A stretch of 16,547 bases of DNA from Candidatus Altimarinota bacterium (GCA_017984655.1 JAGNZB010000019.1:1-16547); one strand, 5' to 3'. Positions 6,680 through 15,511 are shown, counted from the stretch's first letter. Notes: generated by a model not told the origin, from the letters alone. A program made the numbers and translations.

Positions 6680-8356
6680 CTACAGAGAACCGCTGCTCGG
6701 TTGCAAATGCTCAATGATCAGTTGTGGTTTGCTTATACCATTCCAAGTGTTGATTCCTAAGCGTACGCCTAGATCCAGAGTCCCTTGCACTGCGGTGCGG
6801 TCGGTATTGAACGCTACAGCCTCAAATGTCCTCCCGCTACGACATTCCTTGAGGTCCAATTTCCAATGCTTTTGATCACTGCCAAGAGGCTTTACAGCGA
6901 CAACCTCAATTGCTCCCATAAAAAATAACGGTTTGGGGTTGGCGATACCAAAAGGCTCAAATTGGTCTAGAGTCTGGTGAGTGGCAATGCTGATATCATC
7001 CACATACAAATCGGTGTCGAGGATCAATTCTCTTGCTGGTAGCGGCAAGAAAGCCTGGAAGCGCTCTCGTAGTGCTGCTATGAAAGGTGCTTCTTGCTCG
7101 ATCGCTACTGAGAATCCTGCTGCCTGAGCGTGTCCGCCGTATTTGAGGAAGAATGGTTTGAGGTCATTGAGGGCTTCCATCAAATCAATCTGCGGGATGC
7201 TACGAGCGGAGCCCACTACCTTGTCAGGTCGGCGTTCGAGCATGATGATTGGTCTTTGGTATCTTTCTGCTAATTTCCCAGCGACCAGACCGATTACGCC
7301 AGGATGAAAGTTCTCACTATTAGCGATCAGTACGGCATCATCGATGTTGCCTTTCTGAATAATTTGATCTGCGACGAGGAAAGTTTGCTCAGCGACCACT
7401 TTTCTTTCGGTATTTAGTCGCTCGATCTGCAGGGCCAAGTCCTCAGCTTCTAGTTCTGTGGTGGCCATGAGGAGCTGGACGCTCAGTCCGGCATCGGCCA
7501 TTCTGCCTGAGGCATTCAATCTAGGACCAAGTTTGAATCCAACAGTTTCTGCCAGACATCGAGGATCCTTATGTCCACTGACTGCAAGGAGCTGTTTGAG
7601 CCCTGGCCGTCTTTGTTTGTCCATGATTTGGAGGCCATAGTGCACGATCTGGCGGTTCTCACCAGTCAGCGGTCCCATATCAGCGATAGTGCCTAAAGTA
7701 GCTAGGTCTAGGAGCCATTTACAATAATTCTCTGCTTCTGCAGCAGGGAGGAAAGTTCTGGCTAATGCTGTTGCAAACTTATAGGCGACGCCACTGCCAG
7801 TAAGGTCAGCATCAGGATAAGTCTCTTCTTCAATCTTCGGGTGTAAGATCGCAAATGCATTAGGAATCTGAGCGGGGATGGTGTGATGGTCGGTAATGAT
7901 GACATCGATACCAAGGGATTGTGCCATCAAAATTTCAGACAAACAGCTAATGCCATTGTCTACGGTGATAATCACACTTACTTTATTTTTCTTGGCTTCG
8001 ACTACTGTTGCAGCACTGAGTCCATAGCCGTCATGTACACGGTGGGGCAATTTATAAAGCACCGGGAATCGAATGTAGCGGAAGAAGTCGAGCAGTGCTG
8101 CTGTGCCTGATATCCCATCCAGATCATAGTCGCCCGCGATCATGATCTTTTCTTGATTCTCTACTGCTGTTTTGATCCTACTGACCGCCAAGGACATGTG
8201 ACGGAATAGAAAAGGATCATGAATGCCCTTTTGATAGTCAAATGAAAAAAACTTGTCGGGATCTCGGTGGCGTGAACGCAAAAGTACTTCAGCCAGAGGC
8301 TCCGCAGGGGAGCGTGACTGAAGTACTCGCCAATATGTAGGTAATGTATTGGCCAT
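6680..8356 (-). CDS. recJ: Single-stranded-DNA-specific 5'-3' exonuclease RecJ
   Basis: RecJ digests single-stranded DNA 5' to 3' in recombinational and mismatch repair, using Mn2+ or Mg2+ in the cytoplasm. At 558 residues it is close to the usual bacterial length. The DHH phosphoesterase motifs are present: GDYDLDG (75-81), VDNG (132-135), TDHHT (155-159) and DADLTGSGVAYK (182-193). GPRLNASGRMADAG (277-290) is the typical RecJ signature. The DHHA1 part carries GSARS (382-386) and GGHAQAAGF (407-415). The end (about 450-558) matches the RecJ OB domain, with FEPFGIANPKP. All metal-binding Asp and His residues I can place are intact. It starts 17 bases after the secDF stop on the same strand, so the two are probably cotranscribed. 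No Shine-Dalgarno precedes the ATG, so coupling to secDF translation is plausible. Confidence 0.97.
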   Translation of the reverse strand: MANTLPTYWRVLQSRSPAEPLAEVLLRSRHRDPDKFFSFDYQKGIHDPFLFRHMSLAVSRIKTAVENQEKIMIAGDYDLDGISGTAALLDFFRYIRFPVLYKLPHRVHDGYGLSAATVVEAKKNKVSVIITVDNGISCLSEILMAQSLGIDVIITDHHTIPAQIPNAFAILHPKIEEETYPDADLTGSGVAYKFATALARTFLPAAEAENYCKWLLDLATLGTIADMGPLTGENRQIVHYGLQIMDKQRRPGLKQLLAVSGHKDPRCLAETVGFKLGPRLNASGRMADAGLSVQLLMATTELEAEDLALQIERLNTERKVVAEQTFLVADQIIQKGNIDDAVLIANSENFHPGVIGLVAGKLAERYQRPIIMLERRPDKVVGSARSIPQIDLMEALNDLKPFFLKYGGHAQAAGFSVAIEQEAPFIAALRERFQAFLPLPARELILDTDLYVDDISIATHQTLDQFEPFGIANPKPLFFMGAIEVVAVKPLGSDQKHWKLDLKECRSGRTFEAVAFNTDRTAVQGTLDLGVRLGINTWNGISKPQLIIEHLQPSSGSL

Positions 8357-8373
8357 TGCTACAAAACAATCAA

Positions 8374-11364
8374 TTACTTCTTACTAAATTTCGCCTTAGG
8401 TGCAGCCAAACGATACCATAAAACAAGGAGCAGTCCGGCAATGAAGATTGAAGAGTAAGTACCAATAGCGATACCCAGAATCAATGCAAACACAAATGTT
8501 TTAATTGCTGCTCCGGCAAAGAAGTAGAGAGCACTCAAGGTTACCAGTGTAGTCAATGATGTGTTGATAGAACGTGCCAAGGTCTCATTCAAACTCTGGT
8601 TCACAATCTCAGGAATACTACTTTTGCCTGTCGCTTTGATCACATTCTCACGCACACGGTCAAAGACCACGATAGTGTCATGGACTGAGAAACCAAGCAC
8701 GGTCAGCAGTGCCGTGATAAACAAAGTGTCGATCTCTAGCTGGAAGACTGAGAAGACGCCGACAGTGATCAAGAGATCGTGGAGCAATGTAACTACAGCC
8801 ACAATACCAAAACGCCATGCGCTCAATGTCTTTGGCACCTTTCGGAAAGCATAAGCAATGAAAATAATCATGAAGACTGTTGCCAGAGCCAAGGCTTTGA
8901 ATGCATTCTCACGGAGAGTGGCTCCGATTGTTGGTCCAATAGTTTCGAAACGCAATTCTTTGACGTCCTCATTGTTGTTGAGTGCTTTGAGGGCGGTCAA
9001 GATTTGTTGTCGAGTGTCATTGGTAATGTGCTTCATTCTGAGTATGAAGCCATTTCCATCAGTTGGTTGCACTGTTGTGCTACTGAGATCTGGGTTGGCT
9101 TCAGCTTCTTGCAATGGGAGAGCATTGGTTGTTGGTGCTACTGTAGCTTGTTGCGCCATTGCCATTGGAATGAAGCTCAGTGGCTGTGAAGCGGCTGGTG
9201 CTCGAATTGAGCGGACAGCTGCTTCTACTTCTTGGCTAGTGACTGCCTTGTTGAACTGAACTTCCATCATGGTGCCACCAGTAAAATCGATGCCCTGACG
9301 CAGACCATTCGTAAAGAGTGATCCAAGTGTAATGATAATTAGAGTAGCAGAGATACCAAAGAACCATCCTTGATTTTTGACAATATTGAGATTGGGTCGT
9401 TTGTCGCTAAATCCACATTTCCACAAAGAAGGTTTCTTGAACCAACGATGGGCAAGGTCAACAAACGTGCGAGTAATACTGACTGCTGTCAGCATACTGA
9501 CGATGACACCGATCGCCAAAGTGACTGCAAATCCACGGATGACATTGGTACCGAAGACAAATAGAATCAAACAAGTGATCAAGCTAGAGAAATTCGAATC
9601 ACGGATAGAGCTCCAAGCACGACTGAAGCCGGCCTTGATCGCACTATCCAAACTCTTACCAGCAACCAATTCTTCTTTGAGACGCTCGAAGATCAAGATA
9701 TTCGCATCCACGGCCATACCAATTGACAGAATAAATCCGGCAATACCAGCGAGTGACAGGGTGACGTGGAACAATTGGAAGAGAGCACTACTGATCAAGC
9801 CATACATTGCCAGGCCCAATAACGCTGCTATACCAGGAAGACGGTAATAGATCAGCATGAACAAGATCAAGACAATTAGTCCAATTAAGCCTGCATAGAG
9901 GGTATTGTTCAATGCATCTTGGCCAAGAGTAGCTCCGACAGTGTTTTGGCCAATCAAAATAATTGGTGCTGGGAGAGCTCCTGTGTTGAGGTTGTTTGCT
10001 AATTCACTAGCAGACTGAGCATTGAATTGTCCGGTGATCACTGCAGTACCAGTATCAATCACATTCTGGACTGTTGGTGCTGAGATTTGTTGATCATCAA
10101 GGAAAATCGCGATTGGTTTGTTGAGGTTCTTTTTGGTCAGATCAGCAAAAAGTTTCTTGCCTTCGTCATTGAATTGAATACTAACCACATAACCAATTCC
10201 ATTAGGATTAACCTGAGCGCTAGCATGAGCGAATTGCTTTCCTGTTAGTGCTGTTGTTACCCAGCCATCAACTGGCTTCGCTGGACGTTTCTTTAGTACC
10301 AATTCTTGGCGTTTGATTTTGAGTGTAGCTGGTTTGTCAGTTACCTGAATTAGATGGTAACCAAAACTAGTTTCTACAGGACCAATGATGCTACCAGCGG
10401 TGGCATTGAAAGCTGTTTCTTCAAATGGAGCAACCATCTCGCCTTTTCTGAAAGTACCCAAGCTACCACCTTTCTCTTTGTTACTTTCGTCATCAGAATA
10501 CTCAGCTGCTTTGGCCGCGAAGTTTTCTGCATTGGCTTCAGCTTTTACTTTTTCAGCTAGTTGTTTTGCCTCATCTTTGCTGCGAGTAGTTTGTGCAGGG
10601 GCACTAGTCGCATCTTTGTAGGCGATCAAAATATGATTAGCCGTCACAGCTGGTTCAGTAGCCGTCTCCAGTACTTTTTCGATGTAGATAGTGTCTTCGG
10701 TCTCTACCATCGCAAACCGATCTGCTGGCAATGCACTTAGTTGTGTCCATAGAGCCGGATCGATTTGTGGTTCCGTCTGGAAGTCAATGATGCCACCCTC
10801 AGTGACATTCACACCTTCAGATTTTTCTTTGATGATTTGGCCAAAGTCAGCACCTGCTACTTGAGCATCAGCCAAAATTGCTTTTGCTTTTGCTGTCACT
10901 CCAGCATTATATTGGTCATTTTCTTTGACTTGTTCTGGTGTCCACTCTGTTTGTTGTTCTTTGAACTCCAACTGTACGGTCTTGCCGACGCGATTGATCG
11001 CCTCATTGATGTCTTTGACACCAGGAAGTTCGACGATGATATAGTGGTCGTCACCAAGTTGTGATGATTGCACTACAGCTTCAGAAATACCAAGTGAGTT
11101 GATCCGTCTATCCATGACACCTTTGATGCCTTCGACAACTGACATGCGGTCCCCGGCAGGTACTCCGCTAGTATCTACGCGGTATCGCAGTTGTGTTCCG
11201 CCTTGGAGATCGAGTCCGAGGTTGAACTTCACCGCATTAATTTTTGAGGCAAAGCTACCATCACCCAAATAATTACTAGTGATGCTTGGTGGAGCACTCA
11301 AGGTGCCAACGCCCAAAGCAACGATCACAATGATGACAATACGAACCCATAAGTGTCTAAACAT
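8374..11364 (-). CDS. secDF: SecDF fusion with a parvulin-type prolyl isomerase inside SecD
   Basis: SecD and SecF use the proton gradient to pull secreted proteins through SecYEG; here they are one chain. I start at ATG 11364 (996 residues) because a membrane helix follows directly ([10 protein letters not shown]) and a promoter lies just upstream. The in-frame ATG at 11511 would add a 49-residue tail with no SecD features. SecD: helix 1, [13 protein letters not shown] (47-59), P1 start (74-135), then an insertion (about 136-350), the rest of P1 (to about 470), and five helices with [14 protein letters not shown] (549-562). SecF: about 660-996, with [12 protein letters not shown] and [17 protein letters not shown] (891-907). 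The proton-path Asp residues are kept (D553, D896). The insertion holds a PpiC parvulin domain (241-343) with [11 protein letters not shown] and FGYHLIQV, preceded by a degenerate parvulin-like unit (157-235). SecF also has an Ala/Pro/Thr-rich insertion (about 721-770). Confidence 0.96.
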   Translation of the reverse strand: MFRHLWVRIVIIVIVALGVGTLSAPPSITSNYLGDGSFASKINAVKFNLGLDLQGGTQLRYRVDTSGVPAGDRMSVVEGIKGVMDRRINSLGISEAVVQSSQLGDDHYIIVELPGVKDINEAINRVGKTVQLEFKEQQTEWTPEQVKENDQYNAGVTAKAKAILADAQVAGADFGQIIKEKSEGVNVTEGGIIDFQTEPQIDPALWTQLSALPADRFAMVETEDTIYIEKVLETATEPAVTANHILIAYKDATSAPAQTTRSKDEAKQLAEKVKAEANAENFAAKAAEYSDDESNKEKGGSLGTFRKGEMVAPFEETAFNATAGSIIGPVETSFGYHLIQVTDKPATLKIKRQELVLKKRPAKPVDGWVTTALTGKQFAHASAQVNPNGIGYVVSIQFNDEGKKLFADLTKKNLNKPIAIFLDDQQISAPTVQNVIDTGTAVITGQFNAQSASELANNLNTGALPAPIILIGQNTVGATLGQDALNNTLYAGLIGLIVLILFMLIYYRLPGIAALLGLAMYGLISSALFQLFHVTLSLAGIAGFILSIGMAVDANILIFERLKEELVAGKSLDSAIKAGFSRAWSSIRDSNFSSLITCLILFVFGTNVIRGFAVTLAIGVIVSMLTAVSITRTFVDLAHRWFKKPSLWKCGFSDKRPNLNIVKNQGWFFGISATLIIITLGSLFTNGLRQGIDFTGGTMMEVQFNKAVTSQEVEAAVRSIRAPAASQPLSFIPMAMAQQATVAPTTNALPLQEAEANPDLSSTTVQPTDGNGFILRMKHITNDTRQQILTALKALNNNEDVKELRFETIGPTIGATLRENAFKALALATVFMIIFIAYAFRKVPKTLSAWRFGIVAVVTLLHDLLITVGVFSVFQLEIDTLFITALLTVLGFSVHDTIVVFDRVRENVIKATGKSSIPEIVNQSLNETLARSINTSLTTLVTLSALYFFAGAAIKTFVFALILGIAIGTYSSIFIAGLLLVLWYRLAAPKAKFSKK

Positions 11365-11394
11365 AACGTGTGTATGGTAAGGATGAACGGGCGG

Positions 11395-11403
11395 AATATA
11401 GCA
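11395..11403 (-). promoter_or_regulatory. Extended -10 promoter for secDF
   Basis: On the minus strand TGC-TATATT is an extended -10 element (TGn plus a 5/6 match to TATAAT), about 31 bases before ATG 11364. The -35 is weak (TAGATT at 11423-11418). Just upstream lies TTGACAGTCAA (11429-11439), a perfect odd palindrome that could be an operator. This position supports the shorter SecDF start. Confidence 0.42.
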
Positions 11404-11572
11404 CATACCATAGGCAGAATCTATCGTTTTGACAGTCAAGGTTGCGATGTTCGAGGGATTGTTGATCAATAAGCTATTTGTTGCCACTGTGGGCTTGTAA
11501 TTAGCCTCCATCTGTCAATAGATTGTTTTCATTTTTGATCACTTATGCTGGAGAGGCATTAACCACTTTTCT

Positions 11573-11953
11573 ATGCGAAGTCTCAATAAAGCAATGTTGA
11601 TGGGCAACCTAGCTGCAGATCCGGATGAAAAATCTACTACCAAGGGGGCTTCTATGGTCTCTTTTCCTCTCGCAACCAATCGAGAGTATGAAGTAGATGG
11701 GGAGAAGAAAAAGACTACTGACTTTCATCGGATTATTATCTGGGGTAAATTAGCTCAGGTTGCTAAGCAGTATTTAGCGAAAGGGTCAGCTGTTTATATA
11801 GAAGGACGGATCGTCAATCGAGCGTATGATGCTCAGAGTGGTGATCGGCGATTTATTACCGAAATTGTCGCTGATGATCTCAATATTATTACTTGGAAAC
11901 ACAGTGCCTCTGATCCCAAGGCTGGGGAATTGGCATCACCACCTGTTAATTAG
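11573..11953 (+). CDS. ssb: Single-stranded DNA-binding protein, no acidic tail
   Basis: SSB coats single-stranded DNA during replication, repair and recombination. The 126 residues hold one OB fold: NKAMLMGNLAADPDE (5-19), SFPLATNREY (30-39), DFHRIIIWGKLAQVAKQYL (50-68) and GSAVYIEGRIVNRAY (71-85), all typical of bacterial SSB. The chain ends ASPPVN soon after the OB fold. The long flexible linker and the acidic tip (DDDIPF type), which normally recruits partners such as RecJ, RecO and PriA, are missing. The stop is TAG, and the next gene starts three bases later in the same frame. There is no good Shine-Dalgarno: GGAGAGG lies about 15 bases before the ATG, too far for a usual one. The gene diverges from secDF. 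Confidence 0.96.
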   Translation: MRSLNKAMLMGNLAADPDEKSTTKGASMVSFPLATNREYEVDGEKKKTTDFHRIIIWGKLAQVAKQYLAKGSAVYIEGRIVNRAYDAQSGDRRFITEIVADDLNIITWKHSASDPKAGELASPPVN

Positions 11954-11956
11954 TTT

Positions 11957-12667
11957 ATGAAGCCATTACCAATACTTGCCAAGACTAGTCATGAAATGAA
12001 GAACTCGCTGACTTTGCTGCAAGCTACTATTGCGCATATTCAGGCGCAGCTGGCGAATGAAGCGCAGCCTTTGTTAGTCAAAGAAATGACCGCTATGTAC
12101 CAACATACGCAGCGATTAATAGACTTGCTAACTGGATTGGTGACTGATGTGAGCTTAGAACACGAAGACTTTGCTGTGGTTGCCCTCAATCAATTAGTGC
12201 AGGAGACGTTGTCAGAATACCAAGTAGTGTTTCCTCGGGTACTCTTTGACTTCACTCCCCTGACTACTGAGCTTCTTGTCTGGGGTGGTGGTGAAAGCCT
12301 GCAAGTGATGCTGCGTAATATCATCGATAATGCATTGCAGTATGGCCAGAAGCACGACACGTCACCCCTAGTCATGGTTCAGTTGTCATCTACAGCAAAG
12401 TACCAGGTCATCGAAATTATTGATAATGGTCCTGGTATTCCTAGCCAAGATCTCAGTAAGGTGTGTATCCCGTATTATCGTGGGCATAATGCACTTGCTT
12501 TACCTGGCAGTGGTCTTGGGCTGGCAATTGTTGCTGAGATTGTTCGAAAGCATCACGGAAAGCTACAGGTGACGAATAAGGTGCCTGGTCCTGGGGTTCG
12601 CATTAGGATTTCATTACCTCAATTGCGAGAAAACAATACTTCACATCGAAACATGGATCGTGTATAG
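11957..12667 (+). CDS. Small soluble histidine kinase (HisKA plus HATPase_c), no sensor domain
   Basis: A 236-residue two-component kinase core. The H-box is TSHEMKNSLTLL, with the likely phosphoacceptor His12. The ATP-binding domain shows an N-box RNIIDNALQYG (120-130), G1 DNGPGIP (156-162), an F-box-like YYRG (173-176) and G2 GSGLGLAIV (184-192). All are intact, so catalysis is expected. There is no membrane helix, signal peptide, PAS, GAF or HAMP domain, and helix 1 begins almost at the start Met. No response regulator lies beside it in the window. The gene follows ssb with only TAG-TTT between them and in the same frame, so translation probably restarts after ssb; readthrough would give an SSB-kinase fusion. 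The signal sensed and the partner are unknown. Confidence 0.9.
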   Translation: MKPLPILAKTSHEMKNSLTLLQATIAHIQAQLANEAQPLLVKEMTAMYQHTQRLIDLLTGLVTDVSLEHEDFAVVALNQLVQETLSEYQVVFPRVLFDFTPLTTELLVWGGGESLQVMLRNIIDNALQYGQKHDTSPLVMVQLSSTAKYQVIEIIDNGPGIPSQDLSKVCIPYYRGHNALALPGSGLGLAIVAEIVRKHHGKLQVTNKVPGPGVRIRISLPQLRENNTSHRNMDRV

Positions 12668-12668
12668 T

Positions 12669-12684
12669 CCTAGACTGCTCTAGG
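12669..12684 (+). repeat. Short hairpin just after the kinase stop codon
   Basis: CCTAGA-CTGC-TCTAGG is a perfect 6-bp stem with a 4-nt loop, starting one base after the TAG. No T-run follows. An alternative pairing, CTGCT (12675-12679) with AGCAG further on, is possible. It lies just upstream of the next promoter, so it could also be a protein-binding site. Confidence 0.4.
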
Positions 12685-12696
12685 CAAAGCAGCCTG

Positions 12697-12705
12697 TGGT
12701 ATACT
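12697..12705 (+). promoter_or_regulatory. Extended -10 promoter for the amidase/SpoIID gene
   Basis: TGG-TATACT is an extended -10 element (TGn plus a 5/6 match). No clear -35 is seen. Transcription would begin near 12712 and give a leader of about 34 bases with no Shine-Dalgarno. Confidence 0.45.
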
Positions 12706-12745
12706 AAATAGATAGCTTTACATTTTGATTTGATCTCATACGCGT

Positions 12746-15511
12746 ATGGTTTCTCATAATAATCCATTTCCAAACTCGACGACAGGTGTTCTAAGTGCAG
12801 CTACAAAATTGTGGAAGGGGCGGGTGGTGATCTCGGTTCTTATCGCCGTCATTAGTCTTAGTCTTACCTTTTTGGTTCAACCCCTGGTGCTTTCCACCCC
12901 ACCAGTTCTTGCTAGTACCACCATGTATCCTTTCGGTAGCGATACTTTGGTCAGCGGACAATCTTACCAATCATCATGGTTGTCTGTATCTGACTTCTAT
13001 GGCATGCAAGCTAGTTGGGTTAGTGCGGGCATCTCTACGTTTCGTTATCGCACAGATGTTGCCCCTCAATGGATAGCAATAGAAGAGGATGCTGATGCAG
13101 AATCTGGTATTGCTTTGCCAGTGTTCTTCAGTGGAGCAACTCAAGTCCAGGTCGAGGTTGTCGTAAATGAAGGTAGTGTTTCTACTGTTCGTTTGGACTT
13201 TGTTGATCCAGGAGAGAATGCGCAAGTGTCCCAAGTTCATGCTGACGGTCGAGTTTTGTCTCGTAGTGATTGGGGAGCGGACGAATCACTTCGTCTTCGT
13301 GAGACTCGCGATCGGATCATTGCTGAGGCCAAGAAAAAAGCAGCAGAGGCTGCTCCTAAGCCAACTGCTACCCCCAAACCAACTCCAATCCCAACACCTG
13401 CTAAACCAACTGAAGATGGGGTCAAGCAACCAACAGAAGCAAGCGAATATGGTGCTAATTGTAGCCTCCTCCAGGCCAAGTACCCAGAGGAGTTCAAGGT
13501 GTCGCAAGTAATCAGTAGTGATGCTGCTGGCAAGGCCTATACTTGGCCTGTTGCATATACCCAAAGATTGCGGAAGATTGTAGTCCATCATACTGATACA
13601 GATATCAAAGATTATGATCAGAACGGTGTCGTCGATGGCAGTGACTACAAAGTTGCTGTGCGAGCGATCTACTATTTCCACACTATCAGTCGTGATTGGG
13701 GAGATATTGGTTACAATTACCTGATCGATCCAGCCGGTACCATCTATGAAGGTAGAGCTGGAGGTGATCTTGCCATTGGTGCTCATTCACTCTGTAAGAA
13801 CAATGGTTCTTTGGGGATTGCGTTGATTGGTAATTTCCAAGGGGCTGCGCCTACAGCTGAAGCTCTCAGTGCTTTGCAAAGTCTCGTTAGTATCAAAGGG
13901 CAAGCCTACAGTATCGATATCCAGGGTATGAGTACTTTCTATGGTAGCTATATGCCCAATGTAGTCGGTCATCGTAATGTCCGTGCGACAAACTGTCCTG
14001 GAGATCAGCTCTATACTTTGTTGCCTAGTCTTCGTGCTGCCACTTTGGCCACGATCCAGCAATACACATTCCCAACTAGCTCCCCTACAAGTCAAGGTCG
14101 TGCTGTAGCCTACACTTCCCCTCCAGTAAGTCCGATTGGTGAGACCCAGAACGTCTATCGTGCTGAGCCTCAGAAGTTTACTGAAGTATTACAAGTTGCA
14201 GGCGGCAGCACTGTGAAGCCTACGGTTACTTTCAAGAATACTGGTACCACTATTTGGAATGAGCAGACCGTAATCCGTCCTCTCAATCTCGCTTCAGGTG
14301 TGACGTTGATGCGTCAAGCTCTCCAACAACAGACCTATGTGTCACCTCAAGATATCGCTACTTTCATTCCTGAATTAGCAATCGATCCGGCCCTCTCCGG
14401 TAAAGTGTTGGTCATAGAGTTCTATGTAGTACCCAACAACACAGTAGAGCTGCCTGATCAGCGAGTGAAGATCAATGTCCAGGTTGCCATCAGTGATAAG
14501 CGTGATGACATCTCACTCAATGGTGTGCCGCTCGACAAGCTCAAGACCGTGATTAGTCAAAATGCTATTGCCACCCAACTCCAGAAGTCTACGGAGAGTA
14601 TGAGTAAGTTTATTAGTGAAGAGATCGGCGGTGATCAGGCGTCTGCTACTCAAGATGCTCAATTGATGAGAATCAAGCTCACTGCACCAGATAGTGCTAG
14701 TTCTGCACTGGTTTCAAGTGATGCTGCGCTAATTGTCGACAATCAACGTGTCCGCAAAGTACAAGTTGGTACAAAGGTGACTGTGATTCGACAAGATAGT
14801 GGGCTTACTGCCAAGGTGGGCTCTGACATTTATCAGGGCGTGGTGATTCGTCTCGTGCCTGAAGATAGCGATGGCAAGGTCACTTTGACCAATCTCTCCA
14901 ATGTGCCACCCTGGAATACATTGCTCAATGATAATGTGTTCCGCGGTACGATGGAATGGCGGGTGATCGCTAGTAAGTTGGTCACTATCAATGAATTGCC
15001 ACTTGAGCTATACCTGCGCGGTTTGGCAGAAGTATCTAATACTGCTCATCCTGAAAAACAAAAGACGATGGCAATTATTGCCCGTTCTTATGCGCTTTAT
15101 TATTTGACTCGTGATCAGAAGTTTCCTGGGCAGCCATACACACTCGATGATGATCCCCGATCGTCACAGAAATATCTAGGCTATGGTTACGAAATCCGTT
15201 CACCTAACTTTGTCGACGCCGTCATCGCCACCAAAGGGCAAGTGGTTGCTTACAAAAATCAAGTCGTGAAGACACCATACTTCAATAAGAGTGATGGTCG
15301 TACCCGTAGTGCTGAGGAAGTGTGGGGTTGGAAAGACACCCCCTATCTAGTTTCAGTAGCTGATCCACTCTGTCAGAGCGATGAGCAGAAGCTTCTAGGG
15401 CATGGTGTTGGTCTCTCCGGTTGTGGTGCGGACGGAGCTGCTGCCCGAGGCTATACTACAGCTCAGATTCTACAATATTACTATCCTGGCACCACTATTT
15501 TGTCTCTGTAA
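12746..15511 (+). CDS. Exported PGRP/amidase and SpoIID-type lytic transglycosylase fusion
   Basis: A 921-residue predicted cell-wall hydrolase. A hydrophobic segment (about 26-56) is a long signal peptide or N-terminal anchor. A beta-rich domain (about 60-168) resembles those before actinobacterial PGRPs and runs into LSRSDWGAD (171-179). A charged helix and a Pro/Thr/Lys linker follow (about 183-235). The amidase/PGRP domain (about 272-432) has KIVVHHT, IGYNYLID, VVGHRNV and TNCPGD, giving zinc ligands H281, H409 and C417. Inside it, DYDQNGVVDGSD (289-300) fits an EF-hand/dockerin calcium loop. An NBR1-like Ig module follows (about 478-582, FKNTGTTIW). The SpoIID domain (about 640-921) has ELPLELYLRGLAEVSN (candidate catalytic E762), IIARSYALYY and GHGVGLSGCGADGAAARGY. 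Amidases remove stem peptides; SpoIID cleaves denuded glycan. The joint action is inferred. The last 17 bases overlap convergent gyrA. Confidence 0.93.
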   Translation: MVSHNNPFPNSTTGVLSAATKLWKGRVVISVLIAVISLSLTFLVQPLVLSTPPVLASTTMYPFGSDTLVSGQSYQSSWLSVSDFYGMQASWVSAGISTFRYRTDVAPQWIAIEEDADAESGIALPVFFSGATQVQVEVVVNEGSVSTVRLDFVDPGENAQVSQVHADGRVLSRSDWGADESLRLRETRDRIIAEAKKKAAEAAPKPTATPKPTPIPTPAKPTEDGVKQPTEASEYGANCSLLQAKYPEEFKVSQVISSDAAGKAYTWPVAYTQRLRKIVVHHTDTDIKDYDQNGVVDGSDYKVAVRAIYYFHTISRDWGDIGYNYLIDPAGTIYEGRAGGDLAIGAHSLCKNNGSLGIALIGNFQGAAPTAEALSALQSLVSIKGQAYSIDIQGMSTFYGSYMPNVVGHRNVRATNCPGDQLYTLLPSLRAATLATIQQYTFPTSSPTSQGRAVAYTSPPVSPIGETQNVYRAEPQKFTEVLQVAGGSTVKPTVTFKNTGTTIWNEQTVIRPLNLASGVTLMRQALQQQTYVSPQDIATFIPELAIDPALSGKVLVIEFYVVPNNTVELPDQRVKINVQVAISDKRDDISLNGVPLDKLKTVISQNAIATQLQKSTESMSKFISEEIGGDQASATQDAQLMRIKLTAPDSASSALVSSDAALIVDNQRVRKVQVGTKVTVIRQDSGLTAKVGSDIYQGVVIRLVPEDSDGKVTLTNLSNVPPWNTLLNDNVFRGTMEWRVIASKLVTINELPLELYLRGLAEVSNTAHPEKQKTMAIIARSYALYYLTRDQKFPGQPYTLDDDPRSSQKYLGYGYEIRSPNFVDAVIATKGQVVAYKNQVVKTPYFNKSDGRTRSAEEVWGWKDTPYLVSVADPLCQSDEQKLLGHGVGLSGCGADGAAARGYTTAQILQYYYPGTTILSL

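Noticed and set aside
8779..9259. Long plus-strand ORFs opposite secDF
   Set aside because: They are antisense shadows of a well-supported gene, with unnatural Cys- and Ser-rich products and no domain.
11365..11511. Longer SecDF start at ATG 11511 (49 extra residues)
   Set aside because: The extra residues show no SecD features, and a membrane helix begins directly at the ATG at 11364. An extended -10 promoter lies between the two candidate starts.
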